64,000 bases of DNA from Sphingobium baderi (GCF_001456115.1 NZ_CP013264.1:310001-374000); one strand, 5' to 3'. Shown: positions 28,195 to 38,460, numbered from the stretch's first letter. The notes: a model not told the origin generated them from the letters alone. Program-made: numbers and translations.

Positions 28195-28292
28195 GCCAAC
28201 ATTCCAGACATTCGAGTTTTCAGATTGCCGTGATCGATTCCTGTCTTTCGTTCATCACGCATTTGAGAAGGATGAAAGACTTGGTCTGGGAC
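28195..28292 (+). repeat. 98-bp direct repeat, left copy
   Basis: Nearly identical to 38120-38216: one single-base indel and one C/T difference over 98 bp, same orientation. A weaker match continues for about 80 bp further right. The two copies bracket the ~10-kb proteostasis island. The first bases (CGCCAACATT from 28194) also recur at 20733 and 23026. Confidence 0.85.
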
Positions 28293-28416
28293 AGAGCGCC
28301 GTCCCACAGCAATAAGTCGACCGACAGCTGTTGCCAGGAGCCGACATCCAGCAGTTGCCTGACCGGCATCGAAGAATAATAGAAAGGGACTTGTCGCTCT
28401 TAAGCTCTTAAGCTCC

Positions 28417-28441
28417 GGGGAGCCCGAGTATCGGGCTCCCC
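28417..28441 (-). terminator. Probable terminator of groESL
   Basis: GGGGAGCCCGA (28417-28427), a 3-nt loop and TCGGGCTCCCC (28431-28441) form a perfect 11-bp stem, 8 bp after the groEL stop. The T run is weak (CTTAAG repeats follow), so efficiency is uncertain. Confidence 0.65.
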
Positions 28442-28449
28442 GTCTCACG

Positions 28450-30084
<1,635 letters not shown>

Positions 30085-30124
30085 CTATGTCCTTCCTGAA
30101 TGTTCGAGGGATGAGGGCGGTCGA

Positions 30125-30439
30125 TCAGGCCGCCTGCTTGAGCGGCACGACGTTGTCGATCACGCCAAGGATATCGCTCTCCTTCATGATGAGCAGATCC
30201 TCGCCATCGATCTTGACCTCGGTGCCCGACCATTTGCCGAACAGGATCCGATCACCGGCCTTCACTGACAGTTCGACGAGCGTGCCCTTGTCGTCGCGGG
30301 CGCCCGGCCCGACGGCGACAACCTCGCCTTCCTGCGGTTTTTCCTTGGCGGTGTCAGGGATGATGATGCCGCCCGAGGTCTTCTCCTCGGCGTCGATGCG
30401 ACGGACGACCACACGGTCGTGCAAGGGGCGGAAATGCAT
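30125..30439 (-). CDS. groES: Co-chaperonin GroES (10 kDa)
   Basis: A 104-residue co-chaperonin. [25 protein letters not shown] is the GroES N-terminus with its mobile loop, and the end carries the [11 protein letters not shown] segment. First gene of the operon. A heat-shock-type promoter and a CIRCE element lie upstream. Confidence 0.97.
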   Translation of the reverse strand: MHFRPLHDRVVVRRIDAEEKTSGGIIIPDTAKEKPQEGEVVAVGPGARDDKGTLVELSVKAGDRILFGKWSGTEVKIDGEDLLIMKESDILGVIDNVVPLKQAA

Positions 30440-30509
30440 GGCAAAAGCTCCAGATGCAAAACATGATGTGACAGACCCTGCCGTTCATCCGAACGACAGG
30501 TTTCGCTGA

Positions 30510-30537
30510 GCTAGGAAAACCGATTTTTCCGTTCAAG
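30510..30537 (-). promoter_or_regulatory. RpoH-type promoter of groESL
   Basis: Reading leftward, CTTGAA (30532-30537), a 16-bp spacer and CCTAGC (30510-30515) resemble alphaproteobacterial heat-shock sigma promoters. An almost identical arrangement precedes the hsp20 operon. Confidence 0.55.
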
Positions 30538-30554
30538 AGGCGGAATGAAATTTT

Positions 30555-30581
30555 TTGGCACTCTTGGCGTTGGAGTGCCAA
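30555..30581. promoter_or_regulatory. CIRCE element (HrcA operator)
   Basis: TTGGCACTC (30555-30563), a 9-bp spacer and GAGTGCCAA (30573-30581): a perfect 9-9-9 inverted repeat matching the HrcA-binding consensus. It lies between divergent groES and the 30690/usg operon and so may repress both. Confidence 0.9.
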
Positions 30582-30689
30582 TCGGGTCCAACTTGCCTCT
30601 TGACGAGACTCGGAACGGAACCAAAATTCTCCGGTGCGGGTCTGTCCCGCATCAACGAAAGGAGCGACACAAGGAAAGGAGTTTTGGCC

Positions 30690-30926
30690 ATGTCGCAGCC
30701 CTACGCACGTTTTCTTCACCCCTTTGATGTTGCGCGGCATCCGGATTTGGAACCCGAAGTGAAGCGTGCCATCCTCGCATCCTGGGCATCGGATCGATCT
30801 GCCGTGCGAGACAAGCCGGCGCTTCGCAAACCCCCGGGCGCAAAACGCGCCGTACCGATCGATGAAGTGCTCGCCGCCATGCGCTCGCTCGACGAAGGCA
30901 GGGATTCGGGTAGTCGGCTTCAATGA
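30690..30926 (+). CDS. Conserved small protein upstream of usg
   Basis: A 78-residue protein starting at ATG 30690 after AAGGAAAGGAG. It contains a segment reading VKRAILASWASDRSAV, which I associate with a conserved alphaproteobacterial small protein of unknown role. The stop overlaps usg as ATGA. A possible sigma-70-type promoter (TTGACG at 30600, AAAATT at 30623) lies upstream beside CIRCE. Confidence 0.7.
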   Translation: MSQPYARFLHPFDVARHPDLEPEVKRAILASWASDRSAVRDKPALRKPPGAKRAVPIDEVLAAMRSLDEGRDSGSRLQ

Positions 30927-31192
30927 GGGATCGCGCTTTCCTCGCTCAGCTGCAGGGATATGGGCTAACCACCGCCGAAGTGCACTACTACCGGCCGGAC
31001 GCCCCTTCACTACTGCAGCTGTACGTTTGGCAGGAGTATGATCTTGCGCCCGATTTCCCGGTGCTGTTCGACTTCCTCGATCATTGGCGGCGCGAGATCG
31101 AGGCGGCGCTCCACTCGGTGCAAATCGCGCACGACCAGCTCGTTCGTCCGACCGAGTGGCGCGCCGTCGATGGCGTGATCAGGATGCAATGA
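30923..31192 (+). CDS. usg: Usg family protein
   Basis: An 89-residue protein matching the alphaproteobacterial Usg family along its whole length (QLQGYGLTTAEVHYYRPD, QLYVWQEYDLAPDFP, FLDHWRREIEAALHSV). Biochemical function is not established. It is coupled by ATGA overlaps to genes on both sides. Confidence 0.85.
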   Translation: MRDRAFLAQLQGYGLTTAEVHYYRPDAPSLLQLYVWQEYDLAPDFPVLFDFLDHWRREIEAALHSVQIAHDQLVRPTEWRAVDGVIRMQ

Positions 31193-31563
31193 CGAGGGGG
31201 CCGCTGCGAAAGTGGCGCGAACGCGGCGGCCGCCGCGTCCGCATTGCCTTGCCATTCGACGACATCATGGAGTTCGCGCTCGCGCTCCTGTCGGTGCCGC
31301 CCGAGGAACTGGAGGCGCTGGGCTGGAGCTTTGCCGATCGCAAGCGGCTGCTCGATCATTTTCTGCGCTCAGGCAAGGCCGCGCAGCGGATCGCGCCCGA
31401 TCGTCTCGGAGCAATGCCGATCGAGCTCCGCCTGCCGCAGCGCGACGTCGACCGGCTGCAGCACTTCGCGCGCCGCGAGCTTCCCAAGGCGGCGAGCAGC
31501 GCCGGCGTGATCGACCGGGTCCTCGCCGCGCTGGATCGGGCATCCCATCGGCAGCGCGGGTGA
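31189..31563 (+). CDS. Hypothetical protein coupled to usg
   Basis: A 124-residue protein starting at ATG 31189, overlapping the usg stop as ATGA. It has a basic N-terminus (RGPLRKWRERGGRRVR) and several short helices; no membrane segment or motif is recognised. Translational coupling and coding-like composition support it as a real gene. Confidence 0.6.
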   Translation: MTRGPLRKWRERGGRRVRIALPFDDIMEFALALLSVPPEELEALGWSFADRKRLLDHFLRSGKAAQRIAPDRLGAMPIELRLPQRDVDRLQHFARRELPKAASSAGVIDRVLAALDRASHRQRG

Positions 31564-31606
31564 ATCGTGAAAGGCCCGGGAGAAATTGCTTCTCCCGGGC
31601 CATCGC

Positions 31607-32170
31607 TCAAATGGTCTTCGCTGGTGATGCCAGCTTGCCATGATCGGCAACGGCTTGAACCGGCCCGCGTGACGGTGCGCCGCAGTCACCGGAACTACTC
31701 GAAACGACCTTTGGCTGCTGGTCCGCGCCGAGCGACGTTACCTGGATGCTGCGGCTGCAAGTACCGTTTCCGGTGCTGGTAGAGACGAAGCGATAGCTCA
31801 CGGTTCCTGCCGGCAGGGTGCCGAAGGCGGCCCGGTCGGGCGTTGCGCCTCTGGCCGCCGCCGCTTCGAGCATCCGCGCCTGGCGGAACATCGCATCCAT
31901 CTGCCGATCCATGTCGGCGGCGATCCGGTCGAACAGCGCGAACGGCGCGGTTATCGCCGGATCGGCAAATCGCACCGGCGCGAACCTCATCGCCGGCTCA
32001 ACGGTGACCTTGGGCGCCACATCGCCCTGGTACTCGATCCGGGCAAGCGAGCCGTCGGGCAAGTCGATAGTCATGACCCGGTTGTGGTTTGCGGCCGCGA
32101 TAGCCGTCCCCGCGGTGGCGATTGCCGCCGCGCCGGCCAAGACGGCTGTACGAAGCAATTTTCGCATCAT
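31607..32170 (-). CDS. Hypothetical secreted protein
   Basis: A 187-residue protein. The start at 32170 (ATGATG) gives a signal peptide (MMRKLLRTAVLAGAAAIATA, cleavage near AIAA). The mature part has a helical stretch rich in Met/Arg/Ala and a late strand region with one cysteine pair. Family unknown. Last gene of the leftward hsp20 group. Confidence 0.6.
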   Translation of the reverse strand: MMRKLLRTAVLAGAAAIATAGTAIAAANHNRVMTIDLPDGSLARIEYQGDVAPKVTVEPAMRFAPVRFADPAITAPFALFDRIAADMDRQMDAMFRQARMLEAAAARGATPDRAAFGTLPAGTVSYRFVSTSTGNGTCSRSIQVTSLGADQQPKVVSSSSGDCGAPSRGPVQAVADHGKLASPAKTI

Positions 32171-32205
32171 TCGTCCTTTCGTTGCTGGTTTGGTGGGTGA
32201 GAGAT

Positions 32206-32583
32206 CTAACCGGCCACGCTGAACCTTGGATGACAATCACGCTCTGCCGCAGCGATCGGATAGGCACCGCAGCAACGCGCATGCGGACCTGTCGGCGAGC
32301 AGCACAGCACTGGAGCGGGCGCCGCGGGCAGGTAAGCGTGAAGCGGGCGCTGGCGACGCGCCTCTCCATGGACTGAGAAACGCAATCCTTGCCGCTGGCA
32401 ATAGTTCGCCGCCGCCTCCAAGTTGGGAAAGCGCAGCTCGATCGTCTCGAGCGGATCGCCGCCGCCGGTCCATCCGGTTAGTGGATCCGCCACTGGCCGC
32501 CAGCGAGGCGCGAAGCGAACCTTCCACTGTTCGCGCCGGCCTCGTCCGCCTTGATTAGTGGCCGGCAGCACCGGCTCTATCAT
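32206..32583 (-). CDS. NDUFS4-like (complex I subunit region) protein
   Basis: A 125-residue protein. The segment WKVRFAPRWRP...TGWTGGGDPLET followed by LRFPNLEAAANYCQRQGL matches the conserved region of the complex I accessory subunit NDUFS4. The C-terminal 35 residues are Cys/Pro-rich and unlike that family. Start 32583 has GAGG upstream; an earlier Met near 32694 is possible. No nuo genes are nearby, so its role in a stress island is unclear. Confidence 0.65.
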   Translation of the reverse strand: MIEPVLPATNQGGRGRREQWKVRFAPRWRPVADPLTGWTGGGDPLETIELRFPNLEAAANYCQRQGLRFSVHGEARRQRPLHAYLPAAPAPVLCCSPTGPHARCCGAYPIAAAERDCHPRFSVAG

Positions 32584-32677
32584 GGCACAGGCCTCGCGTG
32601 GCAGCGCGCTGGACGGGTCAGGCCCGGTGTGATTGTCGTTGGCGAATGGCCCGGAACCGAGGTTCCGGGCCAGACCG

Positions 32678-33199
32678 TCACGCCGCCTTGCCATTGACCG
32701 GGATGCGGCGGACATTTTCGTTCGCCGCCTCCGTCTTGGGCAGGGTGACCGTCAACACGCCGTTCCTGAACGTCGCGTTCGCCTGGTCACGGTCGACCCC
32801 CTTGGGCAGTCCGATACGCCGTTCAAAGCGGCCGTAGCTGCGCTCGCTATAGCCACGATCCTTGTCTTCGACCTCGGACCGCTTCTCGCCGCGAAGCGTT
32901 AGCGCACCGTCTTCGACGGTAATCTCCACGTCCTTCTCGTCGAGACCCGGCAGTTCCGCCGTGACGCGGATCTCCTTGTCGGTCTCGCCGAGCTCCACAT
33001 GGGGCCAACCGGCAGCGCGGTCGAGGCCGGCGAAGGCGGGCACGCCGAAGCCGCGGAAGACGTCGTCGAACAGTCGGTTCACCTCGCGATGGAGCGAGAG
33101 CAGCGGGTGGGTATCATTGTCGCGGCCGCGCTCGGCACTGACCGGGACAGGGAGCCGGTTTTCCTGCCGGCTCCAGGGAATGAGATCACGAAAAGCCAT
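32678..33199 (-). CDS. Small heat-shock protein, Hsp20 family (second gene)
   Basis: A 173-residue holdase of the alpha-crystallin family that keeps unfolded proteins soluble. The alpha-crystallin domain spans about 65-160, with a typical ENVRRIPV end motif. The start at 33199 (MAFRDLIPW) is preferred over the ATG at 33208, which touches the AAGGAG site. Downstream of and co-directional with a second hsp20. Confidence 0.92.
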   Translation of the reverse strand: MAFRDLIPWSRQENRLPVPVSAERGRDNDTHPLLSLHREVNRLFDDVFRGFGVPAFAGLDRAAGWPHVELGETDKEIRVTAELPGLDEKDVEITVEDGALTLRGEKRSEVEDKDRGYSERSYGRFERRIGLPKGVDRDQANATFRNGVLTVTLPKTEAANENVRRIPVNGKAA

Positions 33200-33283
33200 G
33201 ATGGTCATCTCCTTTTCTGGCTGGAAGGGTAAAGGCCTGCCGGCCCGCAGAGTGCGGCGCCGGCAAACCAGTTAAACCAAGGA

Positions 33284-33757
33284 TCAAGCCGCTTCGCGGA
33301 CCTTGTCCTTGGGCGCCTCGATCTGATCCTGGGCAGCATTGCTGCCGCCGATCTCGATCCGGCGCGGCTTCATCGCCTCGGGGACGACACGCTTGAGCGC
33401 GATGCTCAGCAGGCCGTTCTCAAAGCTGGCATTGCCGGCTTCCACGAAGTCAGCGAGCTGGAAGCGCCGCTCGAAGGCGCGCGCGGCGATACCGCGATGC
33501 AGATAGTCGCCCTTGCCGTTATCCTCGGCGCGTTTGCCGGTGACGGTGAGCTGGTTCTGCTGCGCCACCACCTCGATGTCTTCGGGGCGAAAGCCGGCGA
33601 CTGCCAGCGTGATGCGATAGCTGTCCTCGCCATCCTTCAGGATGTCGAAGGGCGGATAGCCATCGTCTTCACGCGCGCCTGCTTCGAGCAGGTTGAACAG
33701 GCGATCGAAGCCTACGGTCGAGCGCCGATAGGGCGCGAAATCAAAGTTAGTTCTCAT
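33284..33757 (-). CDS. Small heat-shock protein, Hsp20/IbpA-like (first gene)
   Basis: A 157-residue small heat-shock protein closer to IbpA: MRTNFDFAPYRRSTVGFDRLF, then YPPFDILKDGEDSYRITLAVAGF. ATG 33757 follows AGGAGG by 8 nt. First gene of the leftward group behind a heat-shock-type promoter. Confidence 0.93.
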   Translation of the reverse strand: MRTNFDFAPYRRSTVGFDRLFNLLEAGAREDDGYPPFDILKDGEDSYRITLAVAGFRPEDIEVVAQQNQLTVTGKRAEDNGKGDYLHRGIAARAFERRFQLADFVEAGNASFENGLLSIALKRVVPEAMKPRRIEIGGSNAAQDQIEAPKDKVREAA

Positions 33758-34099
33758 TTCCAAATCCTCCTATGAAGCGATCTGGGCATGAGAGGCGCCG
33801 GTAAACGGAGAGCCGACGCTCTCTATGTCCAACCGGACCCGAACGGCGTCCGGCAACAAAAATCTAGGTAGGCATCGAGGGCTTTCAAGAGGTTTTTGCG
33901 CACACACTTTTTGCCCGCGCGTGCTCTTGAATTTACAGAAGCGGTTACAAGATCTTGCCTGCGGACCGGGCCCCTCTGGCGGCGGCTGCAAAGCCTCCGC
34001 GATGTCGGACCGCATCGAGTGCGCTCGGTGCAGGATCGCGCAGCTTCAACGTGAAGCCGGCCGAGTGCCTCATTGACTTGAAGATCAATGGAGTGAGGC
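33758..34099. other. Divergent intergenic region, hsp20 / Bax-inhibitor
   Basis: 342 bp with no gene. It holds the leftward promoter at 33863-33889, a possible rightward CTTGAA box at 33926-33931, and a 6-bp inverted repeat CATTGA/TCAATG (34071-34090) just before the ribosome site GGAG of the Bax-inhibitor gene. Confidence 0.6.
33863..33889 (-). promoter_or_regulatory. RpoH-type promoter of the hsp20 operon
   Basis: Reading leftward, CTTGAA (33884-33889), 15 bp and CCTAGA (33863-33868). The same CCTCTTGAA...CCTAG pattern occurs before groES, supporting shared heat-shock control. Confidence 0.55.
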
Positions 34100-34831
34100 A
34101 TGAACAGACATTTTGACCCTATCACCTATCCGCCCCCTTCGCCGGCGCGCGCCGGCGGCGCAGCCATCTATGATGAAGGCCTTCGCCGGCACATGCTCGG
34201 CGTCTATCGCAACATGGCGCTGGGCCTCGGTATCACGGCGCTCGTCGCGCTGCTGGTCGCGAGCACGCCCGCGCTTTACCAGCCGATCTTCGGTACGCCG
34301 CTGAAGTGGGTGGCCATCTTCGCACCTTTGGCGTTCGTGCTGTTCTTCTCGTTCCGCGTCGAGCGGATGACGACCACGCAAGCGCGAACCGCTTTCTATG
34401 CCTTCGCAGCTGTGATGGGCGTGTCGATGGCGAGCATCTTCCTCGTCTTCACCGGCACCAGCATCGCGCTCGCCTTCTTCAGCGCAGCGGCGGTGTTCGC
34501 GGGCATGAGCCTGTGGGGCTATACGACCAACGTCGACCTTTCGCGTTGGTCCACCTTCCTGATGGTCGGGTTGATCGGCGTGGTCATCGCCAGCCTCGTC
34601 AACCTGTTCATCGGGTCCTCGATGCTCCAGCTAGTCTTCTCGATCGCCGGCGTGCTGGTGTTTACGGGGCTCACCGCTTGGGACACCCAGCGCCTGAAGA
34701 GCGAGTATCTGGCCTATGCTGGAACCGAGCGGGCGGACAAGTTGGCCGTGATGGGCGCGCTGTCGCTCTATCTCAATCTTATCAACCTGTTCCAGCTGCT
34801 GCTGAGCCTGTTCGGGCAGCGTGAGGAGTGA
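34100..34831 (+). CDS. Bax inhibitor-1 / YccA family membrane protein
   Basis: A 243-residue protein with seven hydrophobic helices. The N-terminal YDEGLRRHMLGVYRNMALGL and the late LTAWDTQRLKSEY segment are hallmarks of the bacterial BI-1 family, linked to membrane proteostasis (YccA modulates FtsH) and calcium leak. Followed after 16 bp by hdeD. Confidence 0.9.
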   Translation: MNRHFDPITYPPPSPARAGGAAIYDEGLRRHMLGVYRNMALGLGITALVALLVASTPALYQPIFGTPLKWVAIFAPLAFVLFFSFRVERMTTTQARTAFYAFAAVMGVSMASIFLVFTGTSIALAFFSAAAVFAGMSLWGYTTNVDLSRWSTFLMVGLIGVVIASLVNLFIGSSMLQLVFSIAGVLVFTGLTAWDTQRLKSEYLAYAGTERADKLAVMGALSLYLNLINLFQLLLSLFGQREE

Positions 34832-34847
34832 CGAAGGAGGCCAAGCT

Positions 34848-35489
34848 ATGACGAGCATATCGGCCACGGTTCCCCATGCCGGTGCGGGCAGCGACGCCCG
34901 CACCGGCGTTCCGCTGCTCAACCACAACTGGGGATGGTTTGTCGTTCGTGGCGTCCTCGCGTTGAGCTTAGGCGTGGTCGCGTTCCTGTTTCCTGTAAGC
35001 GCCCTGTTCGCCTTCACCATGGTGTTCGCCGCCTATGCCGGCGCCGATGGCCTACTCTCGACGATCGCTGGCGTGCGCGGCGCCACTCGAAAGGAAGAGC
35101 GCTGGTGGACGCTGATCCTGCGCGGCATCATCGGCGTCGCGGTCGCGGTCTTGTTCGTGCTGATGCCCTTTGTGGCGACAGCCAGCTATGCTCTGGCGAC
35201 ACTGTCGGTGCTGAGCGCCTGGGCCATCCTCACCGGAGTGCTGGAGATCGCCGCCGCGATCCGCCTGCGCAAGGAGATCGAGGGCGAGTGGCTGCTCGCG
35301 CTTTCGGGCGTGCTCTCCCTATTGCTCGGGATTGCGGTGCCGGTGGCGCTTTATATGAATCCGCCCGCCACGATCCTGTCGGTCGCATGGGCGATCGCGA
35401 TCTATGCTGTCATCGCCGGTGTGGTCCTGATCGGCTTCGGGCTGCGGCTGCGCCAGCGGCCGGAGGAAACGAAAGGAGAGACGGCATGA
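34848..35489 (+). CDS. hdeD: HdeD family acid/stress resistance membrane protein
   Basis: A 213-residue membrane protein with six predicted helices in the HdeD/DUF308 pattern (NWGWFVVRGVLALSLGVVAF, then RWWTLILRGIIGVAVAVL). HdeD is a member of the transmissible loci of heat and stress tolerance. ATG 34848 has AAGGAGG upstream. Overlaps the next gene as ATGA. Confidence 0.9.
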   Translation: MTSISATVPHAGAGSDARTGVPLLNHNWGWFVVRGVLALSLGVVAFLFPVSALFAFTMVFAAYAGADGLLSTIAGVRGATRKEERWWTLILRGIIGVAVAVLFVLMPFVATASYALATLSVLSAWAILTGVLEIAAAIRLRKEIEGEWLLALSGVLSLLLGIAVPVALYMNPPATILSVAWAIAIYAVIAGVVLIGFGLRLRQRPEETKGETA

Positions 35490-35731
35490 CGCGCGAAGAC
35501 GTGATCGCGATCGCCGGGTCGCTGGAGGACCGCTTTATCGTCGAGATATTGGACGCCGGCGGCGATCGGGCCGATCTGATCGAGGCCGTCGCACGGGCGC
35601 GCGGCGAGCCGCTGGATTTTCCGGCGGCGCCGCGCCCCATGTCCGCGACCGTGTCGCGACTGTGCGAGATCCTCGAAACCGCCGACACAGCCGTCGCAGA
35701 CCCGCTTGAGTTGAAGGATGGTCGCCCGTGA
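35486..35731 (+). CDS. Hypothetical small protein
   Basis: An 81-residue protein beginning MTREDVIAIAGSLEDRFIVEIL, helical, without membrane segments. Both ends overlap neighbours (ATGA with hdeD; GTGA with the protease gene), which argues for a real coupled gene. Family not recognised. Confidence 0.6.
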   Translation: MTREDVIAIAGSLEDRFIVEILDAGGDRADLIEAVARARGEPLDFPAAPRPMSATVSRLCEILETADTAVADPLELKDGRP

Positions 35732-36588
35732 GCCCAGCTGGACCGGACCTGCGTCCGCCGCGCGGCTGGCTGGCCCTGCTTGCAGCGATCGGCCTGGCCT
35801 CAGGTGTGGCCGGCGGCGTGGGGGTGGCTTGGCTCAAGTCCGACCGTGACATGGTGATTGGGGCGGAAAGCGCACAGGTTTCCGTCGACGCCGTCCCGCT
35901 TAATCGGCTGACGGTCGCACCGCTTGTCGAGCGTGTTGCGCCCGCTGTGGTAAACATCGCGGTGCTGCAGGCGTCGCCCTATGCGCAGAACCCGCTGCTG
36001 CGCGATCCTTATTATCGCTTCTTCCTCGGCGTGCCCGACGAGGCACTGGCGCCGCGGATCTCGGCGGGCTCCGGGTTCGTGGTCGATGCCGCGCGCGGTC
36101 TGGTTGTCACCAACCACCATGTCGTCGAGAATGCCCGCGCCATTGCCGTTGGCATTGGTGATCGGCAGGTCGAAGCCGAGTTTCTCGGCAGCGATCCGCG
36201 GTCCGACATCGCCGTGCTGCGCATTCCAGCTCGCGGGCTGAAACAGCTTCCGTTGGGTGACTCGGACAAGACGCAGGTCGGTGACTATGTGGTCGCCATC
36301 GGCAACCCGTTCGAGGTGGGGCAGACCGTCACGGCGGGAATCGTCAGCGGGCTGCGCGGCTCGCCCGACGGCGGCGCTCGCTACATCCAGACCGATGCGC
36401 CGATCAACCCGGGGAACTCGGGCGGCCCCTTGATCAACATGCGTGGCGAAGCGGTCGGCGTGAACAGCGCGATCATCGGCCCCAATGGCGGTAATGTCGG
36501 CATCGGCCTGGCCGTGCCATCGCGCGCTGCGCGCCAGGTCGTCGAGCATATAGCCGGTGTAAGCTTACACGGTGGAAGCGGGTCTTAG
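35728..36588 (+). CDS. DegP/HtrA-like trypsin-type protease without PDZ
   Basis: A 286-residue periplasmic S1C protease. An N-terminal helix (GWLALLAAIGLASGVAGG) anchors or exports it. The triad can be placed at His131 (TNHHVV), Asp160 (RSDIAVL) and Ser231 (GNSGGPL). It ends shortly after the protease domain, so the PDZ domains that regulate DegP are missing. GTG start at 35728, coupled to the preceding gene. DegP homologues are part of known heat-resistance loci. Confidence 0.9.
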   Translation: MSPAGPDLRPPRGWLALLAAIGLASGVAGGVGVAWLKSDRDMVIGAESAQVSVDAVPLNRLTVAPLVERVAPAVVNIAVLQASPYAQNPLLRDPYYRFFLGVPDEALAPRISAGSGFVVDAARGLVVTNHHVVENARAIAVGIGDRQVEAEFLGSDPRSDIAVLRIPARGLKQLPLGDSDKTQVGDYVVAIGNPFEVGQTVTAGIVSGLRGSPDGGARYIQTDAPINPGNSGGPLINMRGEAVGVNSAIIGPNGGNVGIGLAVPSRAARQVVEHIAGVSLHGGSGS

Positions 36589-36616
36589 ACCGGGAAGTCC
36601 AGCTGCTTTGAGAGCG

Positions 36617-37678
36617 TCATCTCAGGCGATCACGTAGAACCGTCAGGGTGACACGCAATCCCTCCGGCCGCCACTCACGCTCGATGGTGCCGCCAAGCTG
36701 TCCGCTGGCCAGGCGCCCAAGCAAGCTGCCGAATCCATCTTCCCCCGGCTCATCGCTCCGCGGGCCGCCGCGCTCATCCCAGATCAAAGCAAGCGTATCT
36801 TTTTTCGCGACGCATTCGACGGTGACGGTGCCCGATGGTGACGACAACGCGCCGTATTTCGCGGCATTGGTAGCCAGTTCGTGGAGGATGAGTGCGATCG
36901 TGGTCATCGCGTTTCCGGGTAACGTCACATCATCGCCGTTGATTCGCAGCCGGTCATCGCCACCGCCAGCACCCTCGTAAGGTGCCAAAATCGTCCGAAG
37001 CAATACGTGGAGCCTAACCGAATCGTTACTGCCGGCAGCGGAGTCCTTCGGCATTGTGAGAGCGTGCGCACGCGCCAGCGCGCTCAAACGCTCCTGGACG
37101 ATGGAGGCCAGTTCCTGTGGGCTTGCAGCATCGCGCACGCTCATGCCGACGAGGCTGCCTGCAAGCGCGAACAGGTTCTTCATCCGGTGGTCCATCTCAC
37201 GCAGCAACAAGCGTTGCCGCTCCTCGGCTTGCTTGCGCTCCGTAATGTCGCGCGCGATCGTGGAGGCGCCGATAACCGTGCCGTTCGCATCGCGCAACGG
37301 TGATACGCTGAGCGAGATGTCTATCAGACTCCCGTCCTTGCGGCGCCTGACCGTTTCATAGTGACGGACGCGCTCGCCTCGGCGCAGCCGTGCCAGGATC
37401 GGTGCCTCGTCGTCCTGCCGATCATCTGGCAGGAGAAGCATGACCGACTTTCCGACGATCTCGGCGGCGCGATAGCCGAACAGCCGTTCCGCTCCCCTGT
37501 TCCAGCTCGTGATGGTTCCATCCAGATCTTTCGCCAGAATGGCGTCGTCGGAGGACTCGACGATCGCGGCCAGGCGCTGCGCGATCTCGTCCCTTGCGCG
37601 GCGCCGCTCATAAGGCAGGCCGGGCATCGCGCCAGATGGCGCGTGGCTTTCACCAAGGTCACTCATCCTCTTTTCCAC
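36617..37678 (-). CDS. PAS-domain HWE-family histidine kinase
   Basis: A 353-residue soluble sensor kinase. A PAS domain (about 35-150) is followed by a PAC-like ITERKQAEERQ linker, the phosphoacceptor His164 (REMDHRMKN, counted from the GTG at 37678), an N-box (LHELATNAAKYGALS) and the WDE segment that define HWE kinases. Such kinases often feed the alphaproteobacterial general stress response (PhyR). No response regulator is adjacent. ATG 37666 is an alternative start. It converges on the protease gene. Confidence 0.9.
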   Translation of the reverse strand: MEKRMSDLGESHAPSGAMPGLPYERRRARDEIAQRLAAIVESSDDAILAKDLDGTITSWNRGAERLFGYRAAEIVGKSVMLLLPDDRQDDEAPILARLRRGERVRHYETVRRRKDGSLIDISLSVSPLRDANGTVIGASTIARDITERKQAEERQRLLLREMDHRMKNLFALAGSLVGMSVRDAASPQELASIVQERLSALARAHALTMPKDSAAGSNDSVRLHVLLRTILAPYEGAGGGDDRLRINGDDVTLPGNAMTTIALILHELATNAAKYGALSSPSGTVTVECVAKKDTLALIWDERGGPRSDEPGEDGFGSLLGRLASGQLGGTIEREWRPEGLRVTLTVLRDRLR

Positions 37679-38460
37679 TCACTCGAAGAGGTCGTTTCCA
37701 AAGCGTTCGCGGCCGAGATTAGCCGGGGTTTGGCGCTGCCGCCTTCGAACGCTGCGCCGGCGACGCCCTTGGAGCGATGGCTGGCTAGATCGGACCGATT
37801 TGGAATTTTCGACCCGCCCCGAAGCCGCAGAGTCTGAAGTGCCACCAAGAGTCGACGCAGCAAACGTAACAAAAGCATGGTCGTCGAACAACCGCCCGAT
37901 CACCTGTGACGTTATACGGACGCTGCTGTCCCGGCTATCGCAGACCTCACGCGGTGACGCACCCCGCCGCCGGCCGTTTCTGGCACGTTGCCGATTGTCT
38001 TCTTGGATCAGCCCGGGCGGCAGCTTCCGTCGAGACGGGACGTTGATCGAGCAAACCTAGACGACCGACCCTGGTCGGAAGCGACCAATGCAAAGCCGGC
38101 CAGCGGACTGGCAAGTGCCGCCAACATTCCAGACATTCGAGTTTCAGATTGCCGTGATCGATTCCTGCCTTTCGTTCATCACGCATTTGAGAAGGATGAA
38201 AGACTTGGTCTGGGACTTTGCTGCCGTTCGCAGGCTACATGTCGGACGGCAGCTCCTGTTGGGAGCGGACGTCCGGCATCTATCCGACCGGCGTCGCAGA
38301 ACGACGCGAGCTGGGCCGGCACCAGAATAGCAGGTTCTGACGAGCACAGGCCAAAGCAGCGTATCGGCTTTCAGGCAGTCTCCGCTGGACACAGCGTGAC
38401 CGCTGCGGGGTGGGGAGCTGCCGTTTGGCTGGATCGACCAAACCGGGCTTAAATTCAAAA
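37679..38460. other. 782-bp gene-free region with repeats
   Basis: No credible gene. It contains the right copy of the 98-bp direct repeat (38120-38216) and, to its right, degenerate repeat-like sequence (runs such as GGAGCGGACGTCCGGC) similar to other intergenic stretches of this window. Left of the repeat I see nothing recognisable. Confidence 0.6.
38120..38216 (+). repeat. 98-bp direct repeat, right copy
   Basis: Matches 28195-28292 except for a one-base deletion in a T run and one C/T difference. Same orientation. It marks the right limit of the proteostasis island. Confidence 0.85.

Noticed and set aside
28026..28379. Peptide FQIAVIDSCLSFITH... encoded across the left direct repeat, repeated at 38 kb
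   Set aside because: The similarity to the right copy comes from the DNA repeat itself; the two readings differ completely outside it and both lack starts and ribosome sites. A fragment of an old transposase cannot be excluded.
33770..34015. Small leftward open frame between hsp20 and BI-1
   Set aside because: No ribosome site or pattern; it covers sequence better explained as a divergent promoter region.
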